From contig WSXX01000007.1 in NCBI GenBank assembly GCA_009773515.1, positions 1 to 64,000 on the forward strand: DNA of 64,000 nt. The letters are read 5' to 3'. A program made the translations under genes and the position numbers. The stretch's first letter is position 1. Each line of letters opens with the position of its first letter. Below, one piece after another: positions 16,854-26,131 of the stretch. The notes beneath the pieces were generated by a model. That model did not search any database, was not told the DNA's origin, and saw only the letters and a list, made by a program, of their open reading frames with translations. This stretch comes from Bacteroidota bacterium (GTDB taxonomy: Bacteria > Bacteroidota > Bacteroidia > Bacteroidales > Lentimicrobiaceae).

Positions 16854-18311
16854 TTGCCCATGTTGTTTAATTCTTTCGAATACCTGCTATTTCTTCCGGT
16901 TGTGGTTGCGCTTTATTTTACCATTCCGGTAAAATGGAGATGGTTACTGCTGCTTATTGCCAGCTATTTTTTCTACATGTCGTGGAAAGCAGAATATGCC
17001 ATTCTGATTCTTTTTACCACATCGGTGGATTATTCAGTAGCAATTAAAATAGGAAAAGAGCTTTCGAAGCGTAAGAAGAAAATCTGGCTGCTACTGAGTA
17101 TCATTGTCAACCTGGGAATGCTTGCCGGGTTTAAATACCTGAACTTTTTTGCGGAAAGTGCCAATGTTCTGCTTGAAGCAGGCAACAGCGGATATTCATT
17201 CCCATTGTACCATATTCTGCTGCCGGTTGGTATTTCGTTTTTTATTTTCCAGTCGCTGAGTTACACCGTTGATGTTTACAGGGGCATCAGAAAACCCGAA
17301 AAACATTTTGGGAAATACGCGCTGTATGTTTCGTTCTTTCCGCAATTGGTGGCCGGCCCCATCGAGCGGTCAACCAGTCTGTTGCCACAGTTCAACAATC
17401 CCCGTGCATTCAGTGAACAAAATCTGATCAGCGGACTAAAGCTAATGCTATGGGGGTTCTTCAAAAAGCTGGTGATCGCTGACCGTTTGGGGATGTTTGT
17501 CGCGTTGGTTTACGAAAATCCCGCCGAACACAATGGCATACCGGTTCTTCTGGCAACGCTGCTTTTTGCGGTTCAGCTTTATTGTGATTTTTCAGGTTAT
17601 ACCGACATTGCGCGCGGTTCAGCCCGAATACTTGGGTATGAACTAATGATCAACTTTAACCGGCCGCTGATCGCCACTTCGCTGCGCGATTTCTGGAACC
17701 GCTGGCACATCTCACTCACCACCTGGTTCCGCGATTATTTGTTGTATTCGTTGCCTTATATCAAAGAGAAAAAGATTGTTCAGACGAAAATCTATCGCAA
17801 TCTTGTCATTACTTTTTTGCTGATGGGTTTGTGGCATGGTGCGGCATGGACGTTTGTGCTTTTCGGACTTTTTCACGGAATTATGCTGGTGCTTGAAACC
17901 ATCACCGAAAAACCTGTGGACGCATTTTACCAGCGGACGGGAATTAACAAATATCCTGTTTTAAAAAAGGCGCTTGGCATCATTTATATGCTCAGTCTGG
18001 TGGTGTTTTCTCTTTTCTTTTTTCGGGCAAACAGCCTGAGTGACAGTTTGCTTTTGTTGTCAAATGCATTTGATTTCAGCAATACAGCCGAAGCATTAAA
18101 AGCCATTTTAAAGAACCTTGAAGTTGTTTTCGGAATAATGATGATTATAGTTTTGCTGTGGGCCGAACATTTTCATGCAAAACACAATCTGGTAAAGGTA
18201 ATTGCCTCAAAACCCATAATCATCCGCTGGACAGCATACATTGGCTTTATCTTCTTTGTGTTGCTGTTTGGTGTGCTGCATCAGGAAAAATTCATTTATT
18301 TTCAGTTTTGA
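16854..18311 (+). CDS. MBOAT family O-acyltransferase
   Basis: 485 residues with about ten membrane segments, the AlgI/DltB type. The catalytic His lies in LMGLWHGAAWTFVLFGLFHG near residue 330, and the conserved RFWNRWHIS-like motif appears as LRDFWNRWHISLTTWFRDYL. The enzyme transfers an acyl (often acetyl) group across the membrane to an exported polymer, with a periplasmic SGNH-type partner finishing the reaction. That partner is encoded 2 nt downstream. Start taken at ATG 16854; ATG 16860 (MLFNSFEYL) is equally possible. With sulfotransferases on the same locus, decoration of a surface glycan is the natural reading. Confidence 0.9.
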   Translation: MPMLFNSFEYLLFLPVVVALYFTIPVKWRWLLLLIASYFFYMSWKAEYAILILFTTSVDYSVAIKIGKELSKRKKKIWLLLSIIVNLGMLAGFKYLNFFAESANVLLEAGNSGYSFPLYHILLPVGISFFIFQSLSYTVDVYRGIRKPEKHFGKYALYVSFFPQLVAGPIERSTSLLPQFNNPRAFSEQNLISGLKLMLWGFFKKLVIADRLGMFVALVYENPAEHNGIPVLLATLLFAVQLYCDFSGYTDIARGSARILGYELMINFNRPLIATSLRDFWNRWHISLTTWFRDYLLYSLPYIKEKKIVQTKIYRNLVITFLLMGLWHGAAWTFVLFGLFHGIMLVLETITEKPVDAFYQRTGINKYPVLKKALGIIYMLSLVVFSLFFFRANSLSDSLLLLSNAFDFSNTAEALKAILKNLEVVFGIMMIIVLLWAEHFHAKHNLVKVIASKPIIIRWTAYIGFIFFVLLFGVLHQEKFIYFQF

Positions 18312-18313
18312 CA

Positions 18314-19285
18314 ATGACAAATAAAACTGCAAAACGTTTCATACTGTTTGCTGCCCTGCTCGTGGCGGTTAACTTTGTATTGGATCAGTCATTCAAGGCG
18401 TTTTCGGTTCACAACATCCTTAACCGGAAAATGGACGAGCAGTTTGCAGCTTATAACGATACCCTGAAATACCTCGCGCTGGGCAATTCGCACAACTGCA
18501 TCAACACCCATATTCTTGACAAAAGTTTCAACTATGGTTCGCCAAGCGAAAACTACATTCAATCTTATTACAAACTGAAACACATCATTGAAAAGAGCGG
18601 TAAAAAGCCTGAATATGTGATATTACAGGCTGATATTTCCACCTATGGGCCAAAAATTGCCGATCGTTACGAATACAATTCCTATTGGATAGATTACATT
18701 GATTACCCTGAACTGGCCAGGGTAAAAGGTGACCGCAGCATACTTACAAAATGGCTTGAAGGCAGGTTTTTCTCTTATGCAGGAAATTACAAGGATGTGC
18801 AGCTTTCTATCCTTTACCGGATAAAAATGAAAACGCTGGAGATGCACAACGGGTATCGTCCGCACAGAGATTATAAAAATTTTGCTGACGAAACCAACAA
18901 ACGGAAACTGGCCTGGGACAAAGCCAATCTGTTTCTGTCGAAGGACGCTTACTTCGACCCATCCATAAAAGCATATTTTGAGAAAATACTTCAGTTGTGC
19001 CAGGCAAACGATGTGAAGGTAATTATGGTGCGTTACCCCATGACCAGGGAGTTTCACGAGGAAGAAATCAAAATAGTGCCTGAAGCAAAGCTATTCGCCG
19101 AAATTGAGGCCATAACTTCACGTTATTCTGTTTTTAAGGGCATGTTGAATTACCACGATATGTTCTTCGATCACCCCGAATACTTTTTCGATCCCGATCA
19201 TTTGAATGTGAAAGGTTCTGATTTGTTCACGCTTCAGTTTGCCAAAGACATGAAGGAACTGGAATCAGCCGCGCTTGCCGAATAA
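18314..19285 (+). CDS. SGNH-hydrolase-like periplasmic partner of the MBOAT acyltransferase
   Basis: Start at ATG 18314, two nucleotides after the MBOAT stop; the track ORF begins inside the MBOAT gene. 323 residues. One N-terminal membrane anchor (FILFAALLVAVNFVLDQSF). The SGNH block I appears as LALGNSHNCIN (Ser about residue 60) and the C-terminal Asp-His dyad as FFDPDHLNVKGSDLF. In AlgI/AlgJ- and DltB/DltD-type systems such proteins complete acyl transfer outside the cytoplasmic membrane. The gene overlaps the convergent sulfotransferase gene by 21 nt. Confidence 0.78.
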   Translation: MTNKTAKRFILFAALLVAVNFVLDQSFKAFSVHNILNRKMDEQFAAYNDTLKYLALGNSHNCINTHILDKSFNYGSPSENYIQSYYKLKHIIEKSGKKPEYVILQADISTYGPKIADRYEYNSYWIDYIDYPELARVKGDRSILTKWLEGRFFSYAGNYKDVQLSILYRIKMKTLEMHNGYRPHRDYKNFADETNKRKLAWDKANLFLSKDAYFDPSIKAYFEKILQLCQANDVKVIMVRYPMTREFHEEEIKIVPEAKLFAEIEAITSRYSVFKGMLNYHDMFFDHPEYFFDPDHLNVKGSDLFTLQFAKDMKELESAALAE

Positions 19286-20311
19286 TCCTGAAAACAGTTT
19301 TGCGAGCAACAACGGACCTTTGCTCAGGATTTTTTCGCGAAGACGATAAGGAAAGCGATCCACAATATTGGTGAGAAAGTAAATGAACTTTGCGTATAAA
19401 ACTCCCGGCAGGGAAAGCAAGGCAATCCAAAGGCTAAATCCGGTGTATTTCCGGCTATAACCGGCAAGTCCCGCATAATCTCCTGCCACCTGATCGGCAA
19501 TATGCACCTGGGTTTCGCTCATCGACTTTTTCCAAAGGCCAAGCCGGCTGGTATTGATGGGATTAAACAGGCTTTTATGATGTTTTTCAAGCACTTCCGT
19601 GGGATAGGTTTCCTCCGCCTTGCTTTTCATTTTATAGAAATCGAAAACTTCGGAAAGGTAAGGAATGCCAAGGAAATCAGAAACTTTCTGAAAATAGAGT
19701 TCCGGCTCAGTTGCCAGGTCTTCATACCGAAGAAAAAAGAAAGAATCAGGATTTTTTTTACTCGCTTCCAGGGCTTTTTTGTAAAAGTATTTCCATTTAT
19801 AAACCACCAGAGAAACAATGGGAACTTCAAAATCAACCCTTTTCACAGAGTCGAAATTATCGCGGTAATCGCGCAGTATGTAAATGAACTTTGCTTCCGG
19901 ATATATTTTCAGCAATCGGTCGGTATAAATGGTATATCCGTGGTTTTTATCTCCGATCAGGCTCACCTTTTCTTTGGGATAAAAAGAGATAAAGTTCAGG
20001 TAAACCACCTGGCAAATATCGCGGTATGATCGCTCACCCGTGCAGGCCAGCAGTCCGGATTTCAATTTCAGCAGGTCGATGTTCCATGCGCTGAACTGCC
20101 ATTGTTTGAGCAGGTCGTTATAAAAGTCTTCAAGATGATCGCTGGTCCAATGGGTAATTTTTCCGTAAGCCGGGTAGAGGTTCAGCACAAACTGGCACTC
20201 CCAGGGAATAACGACATTGGGATGTGCATCTAACAAAGACTGAAGTAAGGTAGTGCCGGTGCGGGGTCTGCCAATAATAAAGAAAACAGGGATCTGCGAA
20301 TTTTGCTCCAT
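19265..20311 (-). CDS. Sulfotransferase family protein
   Basis: 348 residues, paralogue of the 602-1678 protein. N-terminal phosphosulfate loop FFIIGRPRTGTTLLQSLLDA (about residues 10-29), 3'-phosphate region FIYILRDYRDNFDSVKRV near residue 145, and a C-terminal hydrophobic stretch (LWIALLSLPGVLYAKFIYFL). Length and layout equal those of the first copy, so they may act on related acceptors. It is convergent with the SGNH gene and divergent from the ketoacyl synthase gene, and so has its own promoter in 20312-20400. Confidence 0.88.
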   Translation of the reverse strand: MEQNSQIPVFFIIGRPRTGTTLLQSLLDAHPNVVIPWECQFVLNLYPAYGKITHWTSDHLEDFYNDLLKQWQFSAWNIDLLKLKSGLLACTGERSYRDICQVVYLNFISFYPKEKVSLIGDKNHGYTIYTDRLLKIYPEAKFIYILRDYRDNFDSVKRVDFEVPIVSLVVYKWKYFYKKALEASKKNPDSFFFLRYEDLATEPELYFQKVSDFLGIPYLSEVFDFYKMKSKAEETYPTEVLEKHHKSLFNPINTSRLGLWKKSMSETQVHIADQVAGDYAGLAGYSRKYTGFSLWIALLSLPGVLYAKFIYFLTNIVDRFPYRLREKILSKGPLLLAKLFSGLFGKRG

Positions 20312-20399
20312 TGAAAAAACTAAAGAACGGCAAATATAATTCTTTTCTTTTTCTTAGTCGGTAGCCTCTAAATCAGATCATTTTTCCATTGCAAATGAA

Positions 20400-20432
20400 A
20401 ACCTTCCAGGTTGAAAGAAAACCTGGAAGGTT
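20400..20432. repeat. Hairpin repeat, AACCTTCCAGGTT family
   Basis: Perfect 13-bp arms AACCTTCCAGGTT (20400-20412) and AACCTGGAAGGTT (20420-20432) around the loop GAAAGAA. The same element is at 59206-59238. The position between two divergent genes argues against a simple terminator role. Confidence 0.85.
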
Positions 20433-20537
20433 ATTTCGTTGCCGGATCGACAGCGAATCGTCGGTGAAGCTAAATTCCGCAGTGCGAGCCGGATATTCCC
20501 AAAATCAAAAAACCATTAGTCGCTTAATAAAAAAAAG

Positions 20538-20545
20538 TATTTTTG
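20538..20545 (+). promoter_or_regulatory. Candidate -7 box TATTTTTG
   Basis: Fits TAnnTTTG, 64 nt before the ATG at 20610 of the ketoacyl synthase gene. No clear -33 TTG at normal spacing. Confidence 0.4.
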
Positions 20546-20609
20546 TGGTGAACGAATGATCTTCAGATCTAAGCTGAATATCAGGCAATCACATACCCAA
20601 AATCGAATT

Positions 20610-21704
20610 ATGGCTCTTTTTTCAATTCCCGATATACGTATAGCAGGGCTTTCGGCCTGTGTTCCGCAAAAAACACTTTCGAACCACGACTACAAATGGA
20701 TCAAACTGAAGGAGAGGGAACAGGTAATTAAAACCATCGGCGTTGAAAACCGCCATGTGGCTGAGCCCGGGCAAACCACTTCTGATCTTTGTTTTCAGGC
20801 AGCGGAGCAATTGCTTGCTGAACTTAAGTGGGAAAAAAGCGAAATCAATCTGCTGATCTTTGTTTCTCAAAGCCGCGATTATATTATTCCTTCAACATCT
20901 ACAATTCTTCAGGATCGTTTGAATCTTCCCAAATCATGCCTGGCGATTGATATAAATCTGGGTTGCTCAGGATATGTTTACGGCCTGTCGGTAATTGCCA
21001 GCATGATGAAAGCAACAGGAATTCAAAAAGGGTTGCTGCTGGTTGGCGATTTATCGAATGTTACCTCAGCTTACCGCGACAAAAGTACTTATCCCCTTTT
21101 CGGTGATGCCGGCACTGCAACAGCGCTTGAACTGAAACCCGGATTCGCACCCATGCAGTTTAACCTGCAAACCGACGGCAGCGGCTATGAAGCCATAATT
21201 ATTTACGACGGTGGAGTTCGGAATCTTGCCAGCAAAAAATCATTTGCCACAAAAAAAATCGGCGAAGGAATTTACCGTAACCGTCTTCAGATTGCGTTAA
21301 ATGGCATAGAAGTGTTTAACTTCTCACTTCGCGAAGTAGTGCCCAACATTAAAACCACGCTGAAACATTTTGGTCGGGAGCTTGGCGAATTCGATCATCT
21401 GCTCTTTCATCAGGCCAACCGGCTGATCAATGAAACACTGAGAAAAATGCTGAAAGTTGATCCGGAGAAAGTTCCTTATTCTTTGCGCGATTTCGGAAAT
21501 ACAAGTTGCGCTTCCATTCCTTTGACAATGGTTACCCAGATAAGGGAAAAGCTGGCGGACACTCCGAAAAAACTGCTGCTCTCGGCCTTTGGTATCGGAC
21601 TTTCGTGGGGAACAGTGCTGATTGAAACTGACGGAATTGTGGTTCCGCCACTCACAGAACTTGAAACATCGGCAAGCGAGCATACACAAGCGGAAAGTCA
21701 CTAA
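20610..21704 (+). CDS. Beta-ketoacyl-ACP synthase III family protein
   Basis: Start at ATG 20610 (MALFSIPDIRIAGL); the track ORF adds 18 unlikely codons. 364 residues. The FabH-type triad is intact: Cys in INLGCSGYVYGL (about 118), His in LLFHQANRLINETL (about 267) and Asn in LRDFGNTSCASIP (about 297). It condenses an acyl-CoA or acyl-ACP with malonyl-ACP, or transfers an acyl group. The neighbourhood (SDR, MBOAT, sulfotransferases) suggests a dedicated role in a surface lipid or polymer rather than bulk fatty-acid initiation. No acyl carrier protein gene is nearby. Confidence 0.85.
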   Translation: MALFSIPDIRIAGLSACVPQKTLSNHDYKWIKLKEREQVIKTIGVENRHVAEPGQTTSDLCFQAAEQLLAELKWEKSEINLLIFVSQSRDYIIPSTSTILQDRLNLPKSCLAIDINLGCSGYVYGLSVIASMMKATGIQKGLLLVGDLSNVTSAYRDKSTYPLFGDAGTATALELKPGFAPMQFNLQTDGSGYEAIIIYDGGVRNLASKKSFATKKIGEGIYRNRLQIALNGIEVFNFSLREVVPNIKTTLKHFGRELGEFDHLLFHQANRLINETLRKMLKVDPEKVPYSLRDFGNTSCASIPLTMVTQIREKLADTPKKLLLSAFGIGLSWGTVLIETDGIVVPPLTELETSASEHTQAESH

Positions 21705-21765
21705 ATCAGGGACTTCAACAAATATTAACAATGAATACTAGCCTTTACATCACACTTTTTTCTTT

Positions 21766-22500
21766 ATGAATGCTTTCGACCTTTCGGGAAAAACCATACT
21801 TATCACCGGCGCCTCCTCGGGTTTGGGTCGCCAAACAGCGATCACGGCAAGTGAATTTGGCGCCAGCGTTATAATTACGGGTCGTGATGCAGACCGACTT
21901 GATCAAACCTTTCAATCGCTTAAAGGTGAAGGGCATCTTCAGTTTCTGGCCGACCTGACCATACAATCAGATATTGATAAACTGGTTGCTCAGCTTCCAG
22001 CACTTAACGGCGTTGTGCACAGCACCGGAATATCAGATCTGGCTCCGGCCCGTTTTATCACAGCTGAAACCATTGCCAAAACTTTCCGCATCAGTTTTGA
22101 TGCATCGGTGTTGCTGACTGCCGGTTTGCTCGGAAAGAAAAAACTGGTTAAAAACAGCTGCTCAATCGTATTTATTTCATCCATTTCAACCCGTTATCCT
22201 TTTGTTGGCGGGGCGATGTACATAAGTGCCAAAGCAGCCCTCGAAGCTTATGCCCGTGTGCTGGCTCTGGAACTTGCACCCAAAGGAATCCGCGTAAACT
22301 GTGTGGCTCCGGCATTTGTACGTACGCCAATGCTCGACGAAACTGCGGCCAATTATTCGCAGGAAGCGGTGAATATGATAGAAGCACGACAGATACTCGG
22401 GCTCGGCGATCCTGAAGATGTTGCCAACTCAATTATTTACTATCTTGCCGATGCTTCAAAATGGGTAAGTGCAACGAGTTTGGTGCTGGGAGGTGGGTGA
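21766..22500 (+). CDS. SDR family NAD(P)-dependent oxidoreductase
   Basis: 244 residues, classical short-chain dehydrogenase. Cofactor loop TGASSGLG (residues 15-22), a catalytic Ser in IVFISSIS and the YxxxK motif as MYISAKAALEAYAR, then RVNCVAPAFVRTPM. The C terminus ends in VLGGG. FabG-like, so it may reduce a 3-oxoacyl product of the adjacent synthase III homologue (61-nt gap, same strand). Substrate is an inference from position. Confidence 0.88.
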   Translation: MNAFDLSGKTILITGASSGLGRQTAITASEFGASVIITGRDADRLDQTFQSLKGEGHLQFLADLTIQSDIDKLVAQLPALNGVVHSTGISDLAPARFITAETIAKTFRISFDASVLLTAGLLGKKKLVKNSCSIVFISSISTRYPFVGGAMYISAKAALEAYARVLALELAPKGIRVNCVAPAFVRTPMLDETAANYSQEAVNMIEARQILGLGDPEDVANSIIYYLADASKWVSATSLVLGGG

Positions 22501-22691
22501 AAGGTTTGAGAGAGTTTGAGCGTTTTTGAGCGTTTTTGAGAAGAACAAGGTAATTTCCAATATCCAATTTCTAATTTCTAAAGGTTGAAATGATTTTTAT
22601 AAATTATTTTTCAATGGAATTGAAATTGGTCCCGATATCTATCGGGATTGGAAATTAGAAATTAGAAATTAGAAATTAGAAATTTCACTCC
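22501..22691. repeat. Repeat-filled gap (GTTTTTGAGC and AGAAATT runs)
   Basis: Contains GAGCGTTTTTGAGCGTTTTT direct repeats (22514-22540), inverted runs of TTTCTAA and TTAGAAA heptamers at each end (22565-22580 and 22648-22684), and a small hairpin CCCGATATCTATCGGG at 22632-22647. The opposite-facing heptamer runs could pair into a long cruciform. No gene. Confidence 0.65.
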
Positions 22692-23609
22692 ATGCCTGAT
22701 TATTCCATCATCATCCCGGTCTTCAACAGCAGTGAATCGCTGGAAGAGTTGTTTCGCCGGATAGACCGTACTTTGAGCGCTTTAAATAAGTCGTTCAGGG
22801 TAATTTTTGTGGATGACAGCAGCCGCGACAACAGCTGGGAAATAATTACACAAATCCGGAATGCAAATCCCGAAAAGGTTACAGCCATATGCCTTGCGCG
22901 GAATTTCGGGCAGCACAATGCCACGCTTTGCGGAATTGCACAATCTGAAGGCGAATTTATCATCACACTTGATGATGACCTTCAAAACCCACCCGAAGAA
23001 ATTGGGAAGTTGATTACATCAATGGCAGAAACCAATGCCGATCTGGTTTATGGTATTGCCCGTGAAAAACAGCACTCTGCGACCCGTAATATGGGCAGTG
23101 TGGTCTTAAAAAAAGGTTCGGAAAAAATCTTCAGGACAAAAGGAGAAGGTTCTTCATTCAGACTGATAAAATCATCGCTGGCCAAAAATCTGCTCAACCA
23201 TCAGGTTAACTTTATTTATCTGGATGAAATATTCAACTGGTACACCAACCACATCGCATTTGTTGAGGTAGAGCACCACAAACGGCGGTTTCAGCAATCG
23301 GGCTATTCATCACGTTCGCTATTTTCTCTGCTTACCAATCTGGTAATCTACTACACGGCAATACCGCTGAAAATGATGGTTTATGGCGGGTTGATTTCTT
23401 CGGTGCTGAGTTTTATCTTCGGCATCGGGTTTATTTACCGCAAACTGGCATCAGATGTGCCTCTGGGATTTACTGCACTAATTGTCGCCATTCTTTTTTC
23501 AACCAGCATCATTCTTCTTTCGCTTGGCGTGATAGGTGAATACCTGAGCCGTATCTACATGGTTCAGAACCGTAAACCTCCTTTTGCCATAAGAGAGATA
23601 ATGAAATAA
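22692..23609 (+). CDS. GtrB/ArnC-like polyprenyl-phosphate glycosyltransferase (GT2)
   Basis: 305 residues. GT-A fold at the N terminus (YSIIIPVFNSSESLEELF; metal-binding DDD in FIITLDDDLQNPPEEIGK) and two membrane helices at the C terminus (MVYGGLISSVLSFIFGIGFI and FTALIVAILFSTSIILLSLG) followed by GEYLSRIYMVQNRKPPF. This architecture transfers a sugar from a nucleotide donor to undecaprenyl phosphate on the cytoplasmic face, for later use in decorating surface polymers. The sugar is unknown. It fits the surface-modification cluster. Confidence 0.88.
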   Translation: MPDYSIIIPVFNSSESLEELFRRIDRTLSALNKSFRVIFVDDSSRDNSWEIITQIRNANPEKVTAICLARNFGQHNATLCGIAQSEGEFIITLDDDLQNPPEEIGKLITSMAETNADLVYGIAREKQHSATRNMGSVVLKKGSEKIFRTKGEGSSFRLIKSSLAKNLLNHQVNFIYLDEIFNWYTNHIAFVEVEHHKRRFQQSGYSSRSLFSLLTNLVIYYTAIPLKMMVYGGLISSVLSFIFGIGFIYRKLASDVPLGFTALIVAILFSTSIILLSLGVIGEYLSRIYMVQNRKPPFAIREIMK

Positions 23610-23640
23610 GTGGTTACGCAGTTTTCTGAATAATTGTGAA

Positions 23641-23751
23641 ATGAGCATCTGGACCCAACTGATACTTTTACTGATTGTACTTCACCTTGTGGCTGGTTTC
23701 GGATGGCTGGTTTATAAGCTTATGCCGCGAAAGAAGCGCGACAAAAATTAA
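23641..23751 (+). CDS. 36-residue single-span membrane protein
   Basis: Not in the ORF track. Reads MSIWTQLILLLIVLHLVAGF then GWLVYKLMPRKKRDKN. One membrane helix followed by a basic tail implies N-out/C-in topology. It begins 31 nt after the glycosyltransferase stop and may be co-translated with it. Small helices of this type are often accessory subunits. No homologue recognised. Confidence 0.5.
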   Translation: MSIWTQLILLLIVLHLVAGFGWLVYKLMPRKKRDKN

Positions 23752-23792
23752 AACTTCAAATCCAGGCTATCTTCACCATCCGTAAAAATAAA

Positions 23793-23823
23793 AAGTGTGC
23801 ATCAGAACAACAGATGCACACTT
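23793..23823 (-). terminator. Rho-independent terminator for the 23850 gene
   Basis: Perfect 11-bp stem AAGTGTGCATC / GATGCACACTT with a 9-nt loop. On the minus strand it is followed by TTTTATTTTTACG, so it terminates the coiled-coil gene; it may also stop rightward transcripts. Confidence 0.8.
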
Positions 23824-23849
23824 GAAAAATTTATAAGATCAACCACTTA

Positions 23850-24740
23850 TCAATAAGATTCTATGGTCGCCAGTTTGTCAGTGTAGTTTGCAACCTGCAT
23901 TTTCTGCTTATTGATTTTCACACCTAACTCTTCCTGATTTGTTTCGTTGAGCGCAATAGCAGCAGTATTCTCTTCAATTACGGTATTTGATTTTGTAATT
24001 CTGGATTCAGAGGTAACATTGGATTTTTGAAGGTCCTTCACCTTTTTCTCCAGTGACTTAAGTTCAGACTCAGCCGATTTTTTTTCTTTACCGTCGGGCA
24101 TTTGGTTTACTTCGCTGGTGCGGCTTTCGAGAGTAGAAGTGGTGGTTGAAATTTCTTTCTCTGCTGTTGCAATTTTATAGGTTTCCTGCGAAATGCTTGT
24201 GTTTGCATTCTGAATTTCTTTCTCCAGCTTTTCTTTTTCTTTGCGCAATGAAGCCAGATCTTTCTCCATATTTTTAAGCGTTGCTTCCTGAGCTGAAAGC
24301 TGGTCTTTGGCCACTTTAACGTACTGGTCTTTGGCAAATTGCTTTAATGTTTTCTTTAACTGATCATGCTCAGCGCTGCCGGTTTTGGTAAATACATCCC
24401 TGCTTAACTCAACCGAAGCAAATAACCTGACGATTGAATCTTTATCGGCAACTGAACTGAAAATATTCACAGGCAATTCAGTTACATCCTTGTAAATTGC
24501 CCCGAAGATGGTGATTTCGTTGCCTGTTACCAGTGCTTTTGATTTTGAACCTTTTTCAATTGCTTTTTTCCAGTTCGATTTAACTACCTCAGAGGAAACT
24601 TCTGGTATTTCAACCCAAACCCCCGGACACATGGTGTTTCCGAATTTAACTTCATCGTCGGTGAGAACGATTGGTTTCTGGGCAATTGCTGTGGCATGAC
24701 CGAACATCAGCAAAAGGAAAATGTAAAAAATTGTCTTCAT
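23850..24740 (-). CDS. Secreted coiled-coil protein, uncharacterised
   Basis: 296 residues. Signal peptide (MKTIFYIFLLLMFGHATAIA, cleavage before QKP). An N-terminal globular part (about 25-135) precedes a long coiled coil (about 140-285) rich in K, E, Q and heptads, for example MEKDLASLRKEKEKLEKEIQ. No Cys-lipobox, so it is probably soluble in the periplasm or peripheral to a membrane. Family not recognised. The gene has its own terminator and stands alone. Confidence 0.7.
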   Translation of the reverse strand: MKTIFYIFLLLMFGHATAIAQKPIVLTDDEVKFGNTMCPGVWVEIPEVSSEVVKSNWKKAIEKGSKSKALVTGNEITIFGAIYKDVTELPVNIFSSVADKDSIVRLFASVELSRDVFTKTGSAEHDQLKKTLKQFAKDQYVKVAKDQLSAQEATLKNMEKDLASLRKEKEKLEKEIQNANTSISQETYKIATAEKEISTTTSTLESRTSEVNQMPDGKEKKSAESELKSLEKKVKDLQKSNVTSESRITKSNTVIEENTAAIALNETNQEELGVKINKQKMQVANYTDKLATIESY

Positions 24741-24984
24741 ATAAATGGGTTTAAAAAAGTTCTTAATATTGCTTCAAAACATATAAAACCGTGAAATGTT
24801 CAGGCTTGTCGGATGGTTGTCAGATTTCAAACTTTGCCACAACCGAAGTGCTAAAATACCACTTTTAAATTAAACCTGATATTTTAAAATTGGTTAATTC
24901 ATCATATTTTTTACGACCTTTGACACAAATGCCGGACAAAGTCCAATGATCCGTAATCGCAAATATAACCAGCAAGAATAAAGA

Positions 24985-26094
24985 ATGACCCCCATTTCAA
25001 TTCCGGCTTCTCCCCGCCTGATCTCACTTGATGCCCTGCGTGGCTTCACCATTGCAGCCATGATTATGGTAAATTCACCCGGCAGTTGGAGCCATATTTA
25101 CGCACCGCTCGCGCACAAAGCCTGGAATGGAATAACACCCACCGACCTGATTTTCCCGTTTTTCATCTTTGTTGTTGGAGTTTCTATTGCACTTGCTTAC
25201 GGTAAAAAACTGAAAGAAGGAAAACCTGCAGCCGATGTTTACCGGAAAATCATTATTCGTTCTCTTAAGATTTTCGCAGTCGGGGTTTTTCTGAATCTTT
25301 ACCCTACTTTTGATTTTGCAGATGTTCGTATTGCCGGGGTTTTGCAGCGGATTGCCATTGTTTTTATGGTTTGTGCGGTGCTTTTTCTTACCACCGGAAT
25401 CAGAACGCAGGTCATTGCCGGTGCTCTGATTCTGATTGCCTACTGGCTTTTAATGACCTTAATACCTGCACCCGGATACGGACAACCCATGCTTGAACCA
25501 GGTATAAATCTGGCTGCACGCATTGATGCTTTGCTGCTTCCCGGCCGTATGTGGCAACAAACCTGGGATCCTGAAGGTCTTTTCTCAACCCTGCCGGCCA
25601 TTGCTTCAGGTATAACCGGATTGCTTGCGGGTGCATTGCTCAACAGCCCGAAAACCATTGAGAAAAAAATCAGCTTCCTGCTCATTGGAGGCATCTTATC
25701 CTTAATTGCCGGCTATTTTTGGAGCATACATTTCCCACTGAACAAAAACCTCTGGACCAGTTCTTACGTATTGGTTTCCAGCGGATTTGCAGCCATTACA
25801 CTGGCTGTATTCATGTATCTGATTGACAAACAGGGAAATCTAAAAGTTGCTAAACCTTTCGTAATCTTCGGGTCAAATGCCATTACAGTTTATGTACTTG
25901 CCTGGCTTGCTGATTATCTGTTTTCCGGAATAAACTTTGGCGGCTCAAACTTCAAGGATCATTTCATGATTTCCTTTACGGGATTGGGTTTTGAACCAAA
26001 ACTTGCCAGCATGATGTATGCATTGTTCTACACAGCACTGATGTTTATACCTGCATGGATGCTCTTCCGGAAAAAGATATTTATCAAACTTTAG
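24985..26094 (+). CDS. HGSNAT/NagX-like membrane acetyltransferase (DUF5009-type)
   Basis: 369 residues with about ten membrane helices. The N terminus LISLDALRGFTIAAMIMVNS and ITPTDLIFPFFIFVVGVSIA are hallmarks of the heparan-alpha-glucosaminide N-acetyltransferase-like family (NagX in bacteria). These enzymes acetylate an amino sugar using acetyl-CoA from the cytoplasmic side. The link is to amino-sugar (chitin, peptidoglycan or host glycan) use, but no such operon is here. Start MTPISIPASPRL at 24985. Confidence 0.85.
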   Translation: MTPISIPASPRLISLDALRGFTIAAMIMVNSPGSWSHIYAPLAHKAWNGITPTDLIFPFFIFVVGVSIALAYGKKLKEGKPAADVYRKIIIRSLKIFAVGVFLNLYPTFDFADVRIAGVLQRIAIVFMVCAVLFLTTGIRTQVIAGALILIAYWLLMTLIPAPGYGQPMLEPGINLAARIDALLLPGRMWQQTWDPEGLFSTLPAIASGITGLLAGALLNSPKTIEKKISFLLIGGILSLIAGYFWSIHFPLNKNLWTSSYVLVSSGFAAITLAVFMYLIDKQGNLKVAKPFVIFGSNAITVYVLAWLADYLFSGINFGGSNFKDHFMISFTGLGFEPKLASMMYALFYTALMFIPAWMLFRKKIFIKL

Positions 26095-26131
26095 ATTCAA
26101 TCTGAGATCAACCCCGATTTAAGAACATCTG

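Noticed and set aside
19502-20029. 175-codon plus-strand ORF within the second sulfotransferase gene
   Set aside because: Antisense shadow of a gene with clear PAPS-binding motifs on the other strand.
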